From the NCBI GenBank assembly GCA_963792895.1, contig CAWBYA010000003.1:496001-560000 (forward strand): a stretch of DNA of 64,000 bases, read 5' to 3'. A program made the translations under genes and the position numbers. The first letter of the stretch is position 1, and the number at the start of each line of letters is the position of its first letter. The notes under the pieces are model-generated. The model was given only the letters and a program-made list of their open reading frames with translations, was not told the origin of the DNA and ran no database searches. This document shows positions 18,327 to 28,223 of the stretch, one piece after another. The stretch is from UBA6912 sp963792895 (GTDB lineage Bacteria > Actinomycetota > Acidimicrobiia > Spongiisociales > UBA5794).

Positions 18327-19955
18327 ATGTCACTTTTCCGCAGGAAGACCGCGCGGGTTGTCCGCCGCGGCGCTGCGATCGAGGACCGCAAGGTGCGCAA
18401 GGTGGGCGGCGAATCCGTCACCGTGCGTCGGTTCTCGGAGCCAGCCCCCGAGCCCGCTGAGTCTGAGCGCCAGCCCGCGAAGGCGAAGAAGTCGGCGCAG
18501 AAGAAGTCGGGGAAACAAGGGGGAAAACCGAGCCGCACCAGAGAGGGCGGCGGCGAACGTCAAGGACGTCAGAGCTCACGTTCGCGAGGTGGCGGCCAGC
18601 GGCCCCAGCGGCGTGAAGATCGCCGCCGGACCTACCGACCGCATCTCGAGATCGTTCCCCCTCCAGACACTGCCCGCAAGCAGATGTTGGTGCGGTCAAA
18701 CCCACATCAGACCCAGATCGTGGTGCTCGAGGGGCCGGTTCTGGTCGAGCACTACGTGGCTCGGTCGGATCAGCAGTCGCTCGTCGGCAACGTGTACACG
18801 GGCAAGGTGCGCAATGTGCTGCCCGGCATGGAAGCAGCGTTCGTCGATTTCGGCGAAGGAAAGAACGGCGTGCTGTACGCCGGTGACGTCAATTACGACG
18901 ACGCCGACATCGAGGGCAAGCGCCCCCGGATCGAGATGGTCCTCAAACCCGGCGATTCAGTGCTCGTGCAGGTCGTCAAGGATGCCATGGGCAAGAAGGG
19001 CGCCCGGCTGACCAACCAGATCAGCCTCGCGGGCCGCTACCTCGTGCTCGCTCCCGACGCAGACGTTCGGGGCATCTCCCGCAGGCTCCCCGACGACGAG
19101 CGGCGCCGGTTGCGCGAGATCATCGCCGAGATCCGGCCGAAGGGCATGGGTGTGATCGTGCGGACCGCCGCCCAGGGGGCGAGCAAGGAAGACCTGACCG
19201 CCGACATCGAGCGCCTGCAAGCGATCTGGCAGGAGATCGAGGCGCAGAAGGACAAGCATGCGCCTGCGTTGATCTACTCCGAGCCCGACCTGGTGCTGCG
19301 GGTGATTCGCGAGCACTTCACCAAGGACTTCCGCAGGCTGCTCGTCGACAGCGAAGAGGTACACACCCAGGTGCTCGACTACCTGTCCGGCACCGAGGCC
19401 GATCTCGCATCCAAGCTCAAGCTCTACGACGAGGAGTTGCCGCTGTTCGAGCGATTCCACGTCGAGGACCAGTTGCGCAAGGCGCTGGAGCGCAAGGTGT
19501 GGCTGCCATCGGGCGGGCACATCGTGGTCGACCGCACTGAGGCGCTCACCGTCATCGATGTGAACACCGGTCGATTCGTCGGCCACACCAACCTCGAGCA
19601 AACGGTGCTTCAGAACAACCTCGAGGCCGCCGAGGAGATCGCACGCCAGCTCAGACTGCGGGACATCGGCGGCATCATCGTCATCGACTTCATCGACATG
19701 GAGATCGCCAAGAACCGCGATGCCGTGCTCCTGAAGCTCCGCGAGCAACTCGCCAAGGACAAGACGAGGACCCAAGTCTTCGAAGTGTCGAATCTCGGGC
19801 TCGTCGAGATGACGCGCAAGAACGTCTCGGCCGGGCTGCTCGAGTCGTTCTCCGAGGTCTGTCCGACCTGCGGGGGCCGCGGCGTTGTGCTCTACGAGGA
19901 GTCGGCGACCCAGGGCGTGCCGCTCCCCAATGGCGGCCAGAGTCACACCGGCTGA
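18327..19955 (+). CDS. rng: Ribonuclease E/G family endoribonuclease
   Basis: Endoribonuclease that processes rRNA and tRNA precursors and starts mRNA decay. The 542-residue protein has a basic, low-complexity N-terminal extension (residues 1-115, rich in Lys, Arg, Gly and Ser), then the S1 domain (SLVGNVYTGKVRNVLPGMEAAFVDFG), the 5' sensor and RNase H-like parts, and the catalytic DVNTGRFVG and IIVIDFIDME, whose two aspartates bind magnesium. The zinc-link CPTCGGRG closes the core. The C-terminal scaffold of long RNase E is absent; instead the extension is N-terminal, a pattern I associate with actinobacterial forms. The ATG follows AAGGAG. It precedes rplU-rpmA, the usual order. Confidence 0.94.
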   Translation: MSLFRRKTARVVRRGAAIEDRKVRKVGGESVTVRRFSEPAPEPAESERQPAKAKKSAQKKSGKQGGKPSRTREGGGERQGRQSSRSRGGGQRPQRREDRRRTYRPHLEIVPPPDTARKQMLVRSNPHQTQIVVLEGPVLVEHYVARSDQQSLVGNVYTGKVRNVLPGMEAAFVDFGEGKNGVLYAGDVNYDDADIEGKRPRIEMVLKPGDSVLVQVVKDAMGKKGARLTNQISLAGRYLVLAPDADVRGISRRLPDDERRRLREIIAEIRPKGMGVIVRTAAQGASKEDLTADIERLQAIWQEIEAQKDKHAPALIYSEPDLVLRVIREHFTKDFRRLLVDSEEVHTQVLDYLSGTEADLASKLKLYDEELPLFERFHVEDQLRKALERKVWLPSGGHIVVDRTEALTVIDVNTGRFVGHTNLEQTVLQNNLEAAEEIARQLRLRDIGGIIVIDFIDMEIAKNRDAVLLKLREQLAKDKTRTQVFEVSNLGLVEMTRKNVSAGLLESFSEVCPTCGGRGVVLYEESATQGVPLPNGGQSHTG

Positions 19956-20099
19956 CTGCGTGGCATACGAAGTTTCGCGCCCGTTGCACCGGGCTAAGAT
20001 GCGATGGTTCCGGCACGCACATCGCTGTCGCGTGCTGGACCCGGAGCGTCCTGTCAGGTGTGACGGTCCGCCTTGGGCAGCACCATCCCGGAGGAGAAC

Positions 20100-20528
20100 A
20101 TGTACGCCATCATTCGCGCCGGCGGGAAGCAGGCGAAGGTTCGCGAGGGCGACGTCATCGACGTCGAGCGAATCAAGAGCGACACCACGGCGGTGACGTT
20201 CACGCCGCTGCTCCTCGTCGACGATGACGGGAGCGTCGTCTCTCAGCGGGACACGCTCGAGAAGTCATCCGTCACGGCAGAGATCGTTGGCGAGAGCCGT
20301 GGTCCGAAGGTCGACGTCTTCACGTACAAGAACAAGAGCGGGTCGCGCCGTCGCCAAGGTCATCGCCAGACCTACACGACGCTACAGGTGACGGCGATCA
20401 CGGTCCCTGGTGCCAAGAAGGCCGCAACGAAGGCGGCGGCAATGAAGCAAGCCGCCGCTGCGGCAGCGGCCGATGCCGAGGCCAAGACCGAACCCGCCGA
20501 TGACGCCGGTTCCGGCGAGGAGGAGTAG
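20100..20528 (+). CDS. rplU: 50S ribosomal protein L21
   Basis: Large-subunit protein that binds 23S rRNA domain I. The 142-residue product begins MYAIIRAGGKQAKVREGD and contains the L21 signature KKNKSG-like block as YKNKSGSRRRQGHRQTYT, which contacts rRNA. After the core of about 103 residues there is an Ala-rich then acidic tail (from KKAATKAAAMKQAA to GSGEEE) that is longer than normal and not conserved. The ATG follows GGAGGAGAAC. The 144-bp leader from the rng stop has a -10-like TAAGAT near 19996 and could host an autoregulatory structure, as L21 leaders do in other bacteria, but I see no defined fold. Confidence 0.96.
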   Translation: MYAIIRAGGKQAKVREGDVIDVERIKSDTTAVTFTPLLLVDDDGSVVSQRDTLEKSSVTAEIVGESRGPKVDVFTYKNKSGSRRRQGHRQTYTTLQVTAITVPGAKKAATKAAAMKQAAAAAAADAEAKTEPADDAGSGEEE

Positions 20529-20531
20529 CGC

Positions 20532-20783
20532 ATGTCGAAGACCAAGGCCAGTGGATCGAGCAAGAACGGCCGCGACTCGAAGGCGAAGCGGCTCGGCCCC
20601 AAGGCGTTCGACGGCCAGATCGTCACCGCAGGGTCCGTGCTCGTCCGCCAGCGCGGCACCCCTATCCATCCCGGCGAGAACGTCGGCAAAGGCAGCGACG
20701 ACACGTTGTTCGCCAAAGCGGAGGGCCGCGTCAAGTTCGGCACCCGCAGGGGGCGCCGGCTCGTCGACGTCCTCCCCGAGTAG
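20532..20783 (+). CDS. rpmA: 50S ribosomal protein L27
   Basis: Large-subunit protein whose N-terminal tail reaches the peptidyl-transferase centre. The 83-residue product has the family hallmarks GSSKNGRDSKAKRLGPK, the GSVLVRQRGTPIHPGENVG core and FAKAEGRVKF. The tail reads MSKTKASGSS where most bacteria have AHKKGGGSS, so the near-active-site residues are diverged. No cleavable N-terminal extension of the Firmicutes type is present. It lies 3 bp after rplU. Confidence 0.96.
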   Translation: MSKTKASGSSKNGRDSKAKRLGPKAFDGQIVTAGSVLVRQRGTPIHPGENVGKGSDDTLFAKAEGRVKFGTRRGRRLVDVLPE

Positions 20784-20810
20784 CCTCCCAACCAGCACCG
20801 GGGGTGCGCC

Positions 20811-22131
20811 GTGTTCGTCGACCGCGTCCGGATCCGGGTCAAGGGCGGTGACGGCGGCGCAGGAGTCGCAAGTTTCCACCGTCAGAAGAACAGGCCGCGT
20901 GGGAAACCGAACGGTGGCTCAGGTGGGCATGGCGGGGACGTCCATGTCGCCGCCGATTCCAGTGTCGCGACCCTGCTCAGCTACGCCAGACAACCCCACT
21001 GGTCCGCAGAGTCGGGCACACACGGCGAAGGCGATTTTCGCCACGGCAGAGTTGGTCCCGACCTCACGCTCGGCGTTCCTCCAGGGACGTTGGTGCGTGA
21101 CGAGAACGGCACGCTGCTCGCCGACCTCGTCGAGGACGGTCAGCGCATCAGGGTGGTCGAGGGTGGGCGAGGCGGGCGCGGCAACGCAGCACTCGTCACG
21201 CCGGCTCGCCGGGCGCCTACCTACGCCGAGCAGGGCGAGTACGGATCTGCCGCATGGATCACGCTCGAGCTCAAGCTCATCGCGGACGCGGCATTGGTCG
21301 GCTACCCCAATGCAGGCAAGAGCACCCTGATCTCGCGGGTCTCTGCCGCTCGGCCGAAGATCGCCGACTATCCGTTCACGACCCTCGAGCCGAACCTCGG
21401 TGTCGTCGAGGTCGGCGATCGTCAGTTCGTTCTCGCCGACATCCCGGGACTCATCGAAGGCGCCGCCGAGGGCAAGGGTCTCGGCCATGAGTTCCTGCGC
21501 CACACGGAACGAGCGCGGGTGCTGGTCGTCCTCCTCGATCCGACCTCTCTGCAGGAGGACCCGGTTGCGACGCAGCTCGACGTGCTGCTCCACGAGCTCG
21601 AGGCGCACTCGCCCGATCTCGCCGCCCGTCCCCGGGTCGTGGCAGTGAACAAGGTCGATGCGGCTCCCGACCGAGAGTCGCTCGAGGCGTGGGCGTCGGC
21701 GCAAAGCCCCGAAGTGCAGCTGGTCTCGGCCGTCACGGGGGAAGGGATCTCGACTCTCGTCCACGCGGTTGCGGATGCCGTCGGACTTGCGGAAAGGGAG
21801 TCCCCGGACGGCGAGGGCTTCGTCCTCCATCGCCCACTGCCCCCGAGCTTCTCGGTCAGGCGGAAGGGCGACGAATGGCTGGTCGAGGGCCGCGCTGCGC
21901 AGCGGGCGGTGAACCTCGACGATCTGACTGTTCCGGAGGCCGCAGATCTCGCTGCACTGCGTCTTCGCCGGTTCGGGCGTCGACGAAGCGCTCCAGGCCG
22001 CCGGTGCCGAGCCGGGCGATGACGTGCGCATCGGAGACCTCGTCTTCACCTACGATCCTGACCGGTTCGAAGCCGAGGAAGAGCCTGAACGCGACGCCGA
22101 GGGGGGCGAGATGGGCGGGACCGATCGATGA
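20811..22131 (+). CDS. obgE: GTPase Obg, frameshifted near the C-terminus
   Basis: Ribosome-associated GTPase for 50S assembly and stress control. From a GTG at 20811 the Obg fold opens with FVDRVRIRVKGGDGGAG and its glycine-rich loops (GGSGGHGGDV), then the G domain with P-loop GYPNAGKST near residues 164-172, switch I DYPFTTLEPN, DIPGLIEGAAEG, NKVD and SAVTGEG. The C-terminal OCT domain begins at PSFSVRRKGDEW, but the frame breaks at GGG 21975-21977 and stops at 22022. With one G removed it reads GVDEALQAAGAEPGDDVRIGD and ends at 22131, overlapping the proB ATG as ATGA. This is exactly the expected end of Obg, so a homopolymer error is likely. Confidence 0.93.
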
Positions 22132-23230
22132 GGAGACCCGTGGCGGCGCAGGCCGCTGTTGTCGTGAAGGTCGGCTCGTCGAGCCTTGCGACGGCCTCCG
22201 GTGGCCTGGATGCGGCCGGGGTGGCCCGGACGGTGCGACCAGGTCGGCAGGCTGCGCGCCGCCGGGTACCGTCCCGTGCTGGTGAGCTCGGGCGCCGTGG
22301 CGGCCGGGATACCCGCCCTGGGGCTCGACTGAGCGTCCTCGCGAGATCCCCGATCTCCAGGTGGCCGCCGCAGTTGGGCAAGGTCTCCTCATGCACGAGT
22401 ACGCACGCCGCTTCGGCGACGAGGGCACCGTCGTTGGTCAGGTATTGCTGACGAAGGACGTGCTCGCCAACCGCAGCCAGTACCTCCACGCCCGTGAAGC
22501 CCTCATGCGGATGCTTGCGATCGGTGTCGTTCCGATCGTCAACGAGAACGACACGGTCGTCGTCGACGAACTCAAGCTGGGCGACAACGACCGGCTTGCG
22601 GCGATGGTGAGTCACCTCGTAGCGGCAGGCATGATGGTGATCCTCACCGACACGAAAGGTCTGTTCTCCTCCGACCCCCGGATCAACCACGATGCTGAGC
22701 TGCTCTCGGCCGTCCGCCACACCGACGAGATCCTCGACGAGCTGTTCCGGTCCTCCGGACGGGGTGCGCTCGGATCAGGAGGCGTCACAACGAAGATCGC
22801 TGCGGCTCGTATGGCCGCGTGGTCGGGGGTCCCGACCGTCATCGCCGAGGCGCGCGACGAGGAAGCGGCCAGCCGTGCCGTTGCCGGTGAGGAGGTCGGA
22901 ACCTGGATCGAGCCCCACGCTTCGCGACTCCCCGCCCGCAAGCTGTGGATTGCGTTCGGGCTGCCGCCCGAGGGCCGCGTCACCATCGACGACGGTGCCG
23001 TTGCCGCGCTGGTGAAGTCGGGCCGGAGCCTGTTGCCAGCCGGAGTCATTGCGGTCGAAGGCACGTTCGATGAAGGGAGCGCCGTCGAGGTCATGGCTAC
23101 CTCGGGCAGCCTCATCGGCAAAGGGATTGCCAGCTTGAGTGCATCGGCCGTGCGCGAATCCCTGGGGGCGCACAGCTCCGTTGCCGGAGGCGTCGTCATC
23201 CATCGCGACGACCTGGTCGTTCTGCGCTGA
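22128..23230 (+). CDS. proB: Glutamate 5-kinase, with two +1 frameshifts
   Basis: First enzyme of proline synthesis; it phosphorylates glutamate. It starts at an ATG overlapping obgE, with VVVKVGSSSLAT, the amino-acid-kinase nucleotide loop. The frame must shift at about 22235 (extra G) to give DQVGRLRAAGYRPVLVSSGAVAAGIPALGLD, and again at about 22330 (extra T) to give ERPREIPDLQVAAAVGQGLLMHE. From there the frame is clean: VVPIVNENDTVVVDEL, the ADP site DTKGLFSSDPR, GTGGVTTK-like SGGVTTKIAAARMA, and a C-terminal PUA domain (ALVKSGRSLLPAGVIAVEG). Each corrected stretch matches the family, which argues for sequence error over decay. Confidence 0.9.
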
Positions 23231-23358
23231 CCGGCGCTGGGTCGGTCGATTCGCGGCGAGCCCCTCGACGCAGCGCGCTATTCGCTCACCTGTTGCGAAT
23301 TGGCTGGGTTCATCGCGGCGGCGGGGCTGGACGACCGAGAACTTGGTTGAGAGACGGG

Positions 23359-24174
23359 TCATCCTCTCCTGGCGACCACCTCGCCGTGGATGAACGCAAA
23401 CCAAGCCACCGGTTGGGCCGCCCATGCGTGCCACCCAGCGGCGATGGCGGCGAGCTCCTCGCGGTCGGATATGTCCAGCTCCTCTGCCCTCGCAACGATG
23501 CGCTCGAGTGTCATCCGGTTGGCCCAGAGCTCTGCCCACTCGCTGCGACCCTGCGGGTCGGCGTACAGCCATGTCGACGCCGTCGGCACCGCATGCGCAA
23601 ACCCGGCATCTCCGACCCACTCCAGGAGCCGTCGCCCGGCATCCGGCTCACCGCCGTTGTGCCTCGCCATGGCGCGATACACCGTGAGCCATCGGTCCAA
23701 CAAGGGCTCGTGGGGGTAGTGCGTCATCGTCCCGTAGTCGGCGTCGCGCACCGCGATGTAGCCCCCGGCGACAAGGGCTCGCTTCGCCTCGGTGAGGGCG
23801 GCGACGGGGTCGGAGAGATGCTGGAGGACCTGGTGGGCGTAGACGACGTCGACCGATGCGTCCGCGACGGGTAGGTCGTACGCCGACGCAACCTCGAGAC
23901 GGACGTTGGGGACGGCGCGCTCGGCGGCAGTGCGGCGAGCGATCTCCACGACTTCGGGAGCATTGTCGATGCCCGTCACCTCGCCGGGTGAGACGTACCT
24001 CGCCAGCCCCGTCGTGATCGACCCTGGCCCGCAGCCGACGTCGACGACGCGCATCCCCGGTTTCAGATGGGGGATGAGGAATCCCGCGGCCTCCTCGGCG
24101 GTCCGCATGGCGTGGGCGGCGACGACCACCGACGCGTGCCCGTGGGTATAGGTCTCGTCCGGTGGCGAAGCCAT
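23359..24174 (-). CDS. Class I SAM-dependent methyltransferase (UbiE/COQ5-like)
   Basis: A 271-residue cytoplasmic methyltransferase of unknown substrate. The SAM-binding motif I is VVDVGCGPGSITTGLA near residue 45, followed by the acidic EVTGIDNAPEVVE, then ASAYDLPVADASVDVVYAHQVLQHLSDP (motifs II and III) and AGGYIAVRDADYG. This is the UbiE-type order, though the C-terminal 120 residues are not those of ubiquinone/menaquinone enzymes. It starts at the ATG at 24174. It is transcribed against proB and proA, and interrupts the usual proB-proA adjacency. Confidence 0.85.
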   Translation of the reverse strand: MASPPDETYTHGHASVVVAAHAMRTAEEAAGFLIPHLKPGMRVVDVGCGPGSITTGLARYVSPGEVTGIDNAPEVVEIARRTAAERAVPNVRLEVASAYDLPVADASVDVVYAHQVLQHLSDPVAALTEAKRALVAGGYIAVRDADYGTMTHYPHEPLLDRWLTVYRAMARHNGGEPDAGRRLLEWVGDAGFAHAVPTASTWLYADPQGRSEWAELWANRMTLERIVARAEELDISDREELAAIAAGWHAWAAQPVAWFAFIHGEVVARRG

Positions 24175-24290
24175 CCGGTGAGTATGCCGCAATCCTGGCT
24201 GGGTCGGGCGGCGGGTTGGCAGTCAGTGCTCGCTCCGATACCGTGCGCCCATGGACTCGGCGACCTACCTCACCACGCTCGGCAGCGGGT

Positions 24291-25761
24291 ATGCCCATCG
24301 TGTACGGCGGCGACCGCATCACCTACGTCAATGCGGAGCTTGCTGCAGCGTTTGCGCCGGGCGACCGGCTGATCGTTGTCCAGACGACCGGTGACCTCCT
24401 CCACGTTCCTGGAGCGGCGCACGGCATCGCCACTGATGCGGTTGACGCGGCGGTCGCGGCTTTCGACGCGATGGGTACCGTCTCGGACGACCAAGTCTCA
24501 GCGTTCTATGAGGCGTTTGCGCTTCGGCTGGCCGACGACGACGCCTTCGCCCCGATTGCCGCCGCCAACGAAGCCGACGTGGTCTCGGCGCGCGAGCGCG
24601 GCCGCTCTGCAACCCGGCTCATCCTGTCCGACAAGATGCGCGCGGACATGATTTCCGGCCTGCGGTCCTGGCGGGATGCCGGCTCGGGCAGGGGGGCCGT
24701 CGTGGAAACGGTGCCTCACGATGGCTGGCGGGTCGATCTGGTTCGTGCCGGCCTTGGGGTCGTCGGTTTCGTCTTCGAGGGCCGGCCCAACGTGTTCGCC
24801 GATGCGACCGGAGTTCTGCGCAGCGGCAACACCGTCGTCTTCCGCATCGGCTCCGATGCCCTCGGGACGGCTCGAGGCGATCGTCGAGCACGCGCTCGAC
24901 CCTGCGCTCGCCGAGGCCGGGCTGCCCGCTGGGGCGGCCTCGCTCGTCGCCAGCCCATCTCGTGCCGCAGGCTACGCGCTGTTCTCGGACACCCGGCTCG
25001 CGCTTGCCGTCGCTCGCGGGTCGGGGGGCGCCGTCGCACAGCTCGGCGCCGTCGCCCGCCAGGCGGGCAGTCCCCGTCAGTCTCCATGGCACGGGTGGCG
25101 GATGGATCGTTGCGTCGGCCAAGGCCGACCCTGGAGCGTCTTGCCTCAGCCGTGTTCCACTCGCTCGACCGCAAGGTGTGCAACACCTTGAACACCTGTT
25201 GCATCGTCGAGTCTGCTGCCGCACGAGCTGGTGCCGGTGTTCCTCGATGCGGTCGACCGCGCCGGACAACGTCGCGGCGCAACGGCGAAGCTGTGGGTGG
25301 CAGAAGGTAGCGAGGATCGCATCCCGACTCCGTGGTTCGATCCTGCGCCGATCGAACGCGCCGAGGGTGAGGTGACCGAGCCACGTACCGAGGTCATCGA
25401 CGGCGATGAGCTCGGGCGCGAGTGGGAGTGGGAAGACAGCCCGGAGGTGACGCTCGTCGTCGTCCCCGACATCGCCACCGCCGTGCGCCTGTTCAATGCC
25501 CAGAGCCCGCGTTTCGTCGCGAGTCTCGTCTCGGAAGACGCCGCCGAGCACGACCAGTTCTTCGCCACCATCGACGCTCCGTTCGTCGGCAACGGCTTCA
25601 CCCGCTGGGTCGACGGCCAGTACGCACTCGACAAGCCGGAGCTCGGCCTGTCGAACTGGCAGACCGGGCGGCTCTTCGGCAGAGGCGGCATCCTGAGCGG
25701 CGACTCGGTCTACACGGTCCGCAGTCGAGTGACCCAAGACGACCCTGACATCGGTCGTTAG
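24291..25761 (+). CDS. proA: Glutamate-5-semialdehyde dehydrogenase-like protein, with four +1 frameshifts
   Basis: Aldehyde-dehydrogenase-fold enzyme expected to reduce glutamyl phosphate for proline synthesis. Reading from ATG 24291 gives MPIVYGGDRITYVNAELA, an N-terminal segment of about 60 residues I do not know from ordinary ProA, followed by ALRLADDDAFAPIAAANEADV and VGFVFEGRPNVFADATGVLRSGN, the ProA nucleotide region. Extra bases at 24864-24866 (G), 25071 (A), 25129-25131 (C) and 25212 (T) must be skipped to keep VPVSLHGTGGGWIV, the catalytic-cysteine block DRKVCNTLNTCCIVE and the tail PFVGNGFTRWVDGQ in one protein. An ATG at 24251 would start earlier but needs one more shift. Sequence error is likely; a divergent ALDH with another substrate is possible. 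Confidence 0.78.
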
Positions 25762-25769
25762 CGGTCGAA

Positions 25770-25871
25770 CCGTAGGCTCGGCTGTACCGCAGCGGTACAC
25801 GATGGCCGAAGGTTCAGCAGCCGTAGGCTCGGCTGTACCGCAGCGGTACACGATGGCCGAAGGTTCAGCAG
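25770..25871. repeat. Two perfect tandem copies of a 51-bp unit, each with a 7-bp palindrome
   Basis: Copy one is 25770-25820 and copy two 25821-25871, with no difference between them. Each contains the perfect inverted repeat TGTACCG-CAG-CGGTACA. The block fills nearly all of the space between the proA stop (25761) and the MoxR start (25890). The symmetry fits a dimeric regulator's operator or a terminator hairpin; a recent tandem duplication explains the identity. An assembly stutter is possible. Confidence 0.85.
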
Positions 25872-25889
25872 CCGGTCGGACCGACGGCT

Positions 25890-26780
25890 GTGTCTGCCAT
25901 CATGCCGGCTATGCCGTGGACAGATGCCGCCGACGCTGCCGCCGCCCTGCGCTCGGTGGGCTACCTGCCGGATGACCGCACCGCCCAGGTTGCGTTCCTC
26001 GCCGACCGCCTCGCCAAGCCGATCTTGGCCGAAGGCCCGGCGGGTGTCGGCAAGACGGCACTCGCTCTCGCCACGGCCGAGGCCACCGGGAAGCGGCTCG
26101 TGCGGCTCCAGTGCTACGAGGGGCTCGATGAGGCCAAGGCCCTGTACGAGTGGAACTACCACAAGCAGTTGCTCCGCCTGCAGACAGACGAAGGTAGGCG
26201 GTGGGACGAACTCGAAGGCGACATCTTCACCGAGGACTTCCTGCTCGCCCGCCCCCTCCTCGAAGCGATCCGCAGCCCCGAGCCGGTCGTGCTGCTGATC
26301 GACGAAGTCGATCGTGTCGAGGTGGAGACCGAGGCGCTGTTGCTCGAGGTGCTCGACGCCTTCCAAGTGACGATCCCGGAGCTCGGAACGATGAGAGCCC
26401 AGACGAGACCATTCGTAGTGCTCACCTCGAACAACACCCGAGAGCTCTCCGAGGCGCTGAAGCGCCGGTGCCTCTTCCTTCATGTGGACTACCCGAGCGT
26501 CGAGCGTGAGCGTGAGATCTTGCTCAGCCGCGTCGAGGGCCTCTCGGAAGAGCTCGCCACCCGGATCGCCGAGGTCGTGCGGTCGATCCGTCGGGTCGCT
26601 GTGCGCAAGGCACCGTCTGTGAGTGAGAGCATCGACTGGGCCCGCACGCTGTTGGTGCTTGCAATCGAACACGTCGATGGTGCAGTAACCGCCGAAACGC
26701 TGCACGTGCTCCTCAAGTACCAATCGGACATCGAGAAGGTGATGAGAGAGCTGGAGCTGACGCCGGCCGGGGATGCCTGA
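25890..26780 (+). CDS. MoxR-type AAA+ ATPase
   Basis: Chaperone-like AAA+ ATPase of the MoxR group, which acts with a von Willebrand factor A partner to activate or assemble target proteins. The 296-residue protein has Walker A GPAGVGKT at residues 49-56, Walker B VLLIDEVDRVE, sensor 1 LTSNNTRELSEALKRRC, with the arginine finger region, and the C-terminal lid. The start is a GTG at 25890 with an alternative ATG at 25902. Its stop overlaps the ATG of the VWA gene by one base. The pair is of the CoxD/CoxE kind, but no carbon monoxide dehydrogenase or molybdoenzyme genes are near, so the client is unknown. Confidence 0.88.
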   Translation: MSAIMPAMPWTDAADAAAALRSVGYLPDDRTAQVAFLADRLAKPILAEGPAGVGKTALALATAEATGKRLVRLQCYEGLDEAKALYEWNYHKQLLRLQTDEGRRWDELEGDIFTEDFLLARPLLEAIRSPEPVVLLIDEVDRVEVETEALLLEVLDAFQVTIPELGTMRAQTRPFVVLTSNNTRELSEALKRRCLFLHVDYPSVEREREILLSRVEGLSEELATRIAEVVRSIRRVAVRKAPSVSESIDWARTLLVLAIEHVDGAVTAETLHVLLKYQSDIEKVMRELELTPAGDA

Positions 26781-28211
26781 TGCTGGCGGCGCTCACCAGA
26801 TTCAGTGGCGAGCTGCGGTCGGTAGGGATCCCGGTGTCGATGGTGGAGGTGATGGATGCGGGGGACGCTCTGCGCCATGTCGACCTCGCCGACCGGGAGG
26901 GGGTGCGGGCGGCGCTCGTCGGCGACAATGGTGAAGAACGCCCGGCATGAACGTGCATTCGACACCGCCTTCGACGTGTTCTTCGGGCTCCGTCCCTCAC
27001 CCGACCGAGACTCGGCGACCACCGATGGAGCGGGGTCGACCGAGCCGGGTGCTGCCGGCGCAGGCGCCGGAGGCGACGTGGGGGATCTGTTCGATGCCAT
27101 CGTCGCCGCACTCACCTCCGGCAACACTGAGCGGCTCCGCGACCTCGTACGGCAGGCCGTCGATCGCCTCTCCGGTTTCCAGCCAGGGCGCCCGGTCGGT
27201 GGCCGCTACTACCTGTATCGCGTGATGCACCGTCTCGATGCCGAACGACTGCGGCAGCGGCTGGTGGAGGCGGGGCTCGCCGAAGCGGGCGACGACGATC
27301 TCGCGGCACGGCTGGCGGCAGAGCGGGCTGCCGACCAAGTCGACCGGCTCCGCACCGAAGTCCAGGACGAGATCCTGCGGCGATTGGTGCAGGACCGGGG
27401 CGTCGAGGCGGTGGCACGCACCCTCCGCGTGCCGCTCGTCGAGGATATCGATCTCATGCACGCAACCCGTGAGGAGCTCGACGAGATCTCGGCTCGGGTG
27501 ATGCCGCTCGCCCGCAAGCTGGCCAGCCGGCTGGCCGCTCGTCGCCGCCACGGCCGCAAGGGCAGGCTCGATGTGCGCCGCACGATTCGCCGTTCGCTCG
27601 CTCACGGCGGCGCCCTCGTCGACCCGAAGTGGAGGCCGAGGCGCATCAGCAAGCCGGAGCTGGTGCTGCTGTGCGACGTCTCCGGATCGATGGCTACCTT
27701 TGCTCGGTTCACGATGCAGCTCACGTACGCCATTGGCCATCAGTTCTCCAACGTGCGGGCGTTTGCGTTCATCGACGGTTTGGACGAAGTGACGCGGTTC
27801 TTCGGCCCCGGGTCGGACTTCATCGACGCGATGGGCCGGATGAGCGCCGAGGCCCACCTCGTTCGGCGCGACGGGCACAGCGACTATGGCTCGGCGCTCG
27901 AGGCCTTCGCTGCGAGCTACGGCGATGCGGTGACGCCGCGTGCGACGGTGATGGTGACCGGCGATGCTCGCAACAACTACCGGGAGACGGGCCGCGAGGT
28001 AGTGGCCTCGATCGCCGATCGGGCCCGAGCCCTCTACTGGCTCAACCCGGAGGCGATGCGCTACTGGGACACGGGTGACTCCATCATGTCGACGTATGCT
28101 CCCATCTGCGACGGCGTCTACGAGGTTCGCACTCTGCGTCAGCTCGAAGCCTTCGTTGAGCGAATCGCGCTTGCCCCCCGCTCCGCCATGCCCGTTCGAC
28201 TCGGTACCTGA
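26780..28211 (+). CDS. VWA domain protein (CoxE-like), one +1 frameshift
   Basis: Partner of the upstream MoxR ATPase. The protein starts at an ATG at 26780 (MLAALTRFSGELRSVGIPVS, typical of CoxE-like proteins) and must shift frame near 26918 (one extra base) to continue as ATMVKNARHERAFDTAFDVFF. The rest is clean: a charged helical middle region, then the VWA domain with an intact metal-ion-dependent adhesion site, LLCDVSGSM (DxSxS), SDYGSALEAF, and VTGDARNNY. CoxE-like proteins carry substrates or metal clusters to the ATPase. The gene ends 12 bp from the stop of the converging SLH-CapA gene. Confidence 0.85.
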
Positions 28212-28223
28212 GACCGGGAGGCG

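Noticed and set aside
18011..18460. A 149-codon plus-strand gene before rng
   Set aside because: It overlaps the start of rng in another frame and shows no family similarity.
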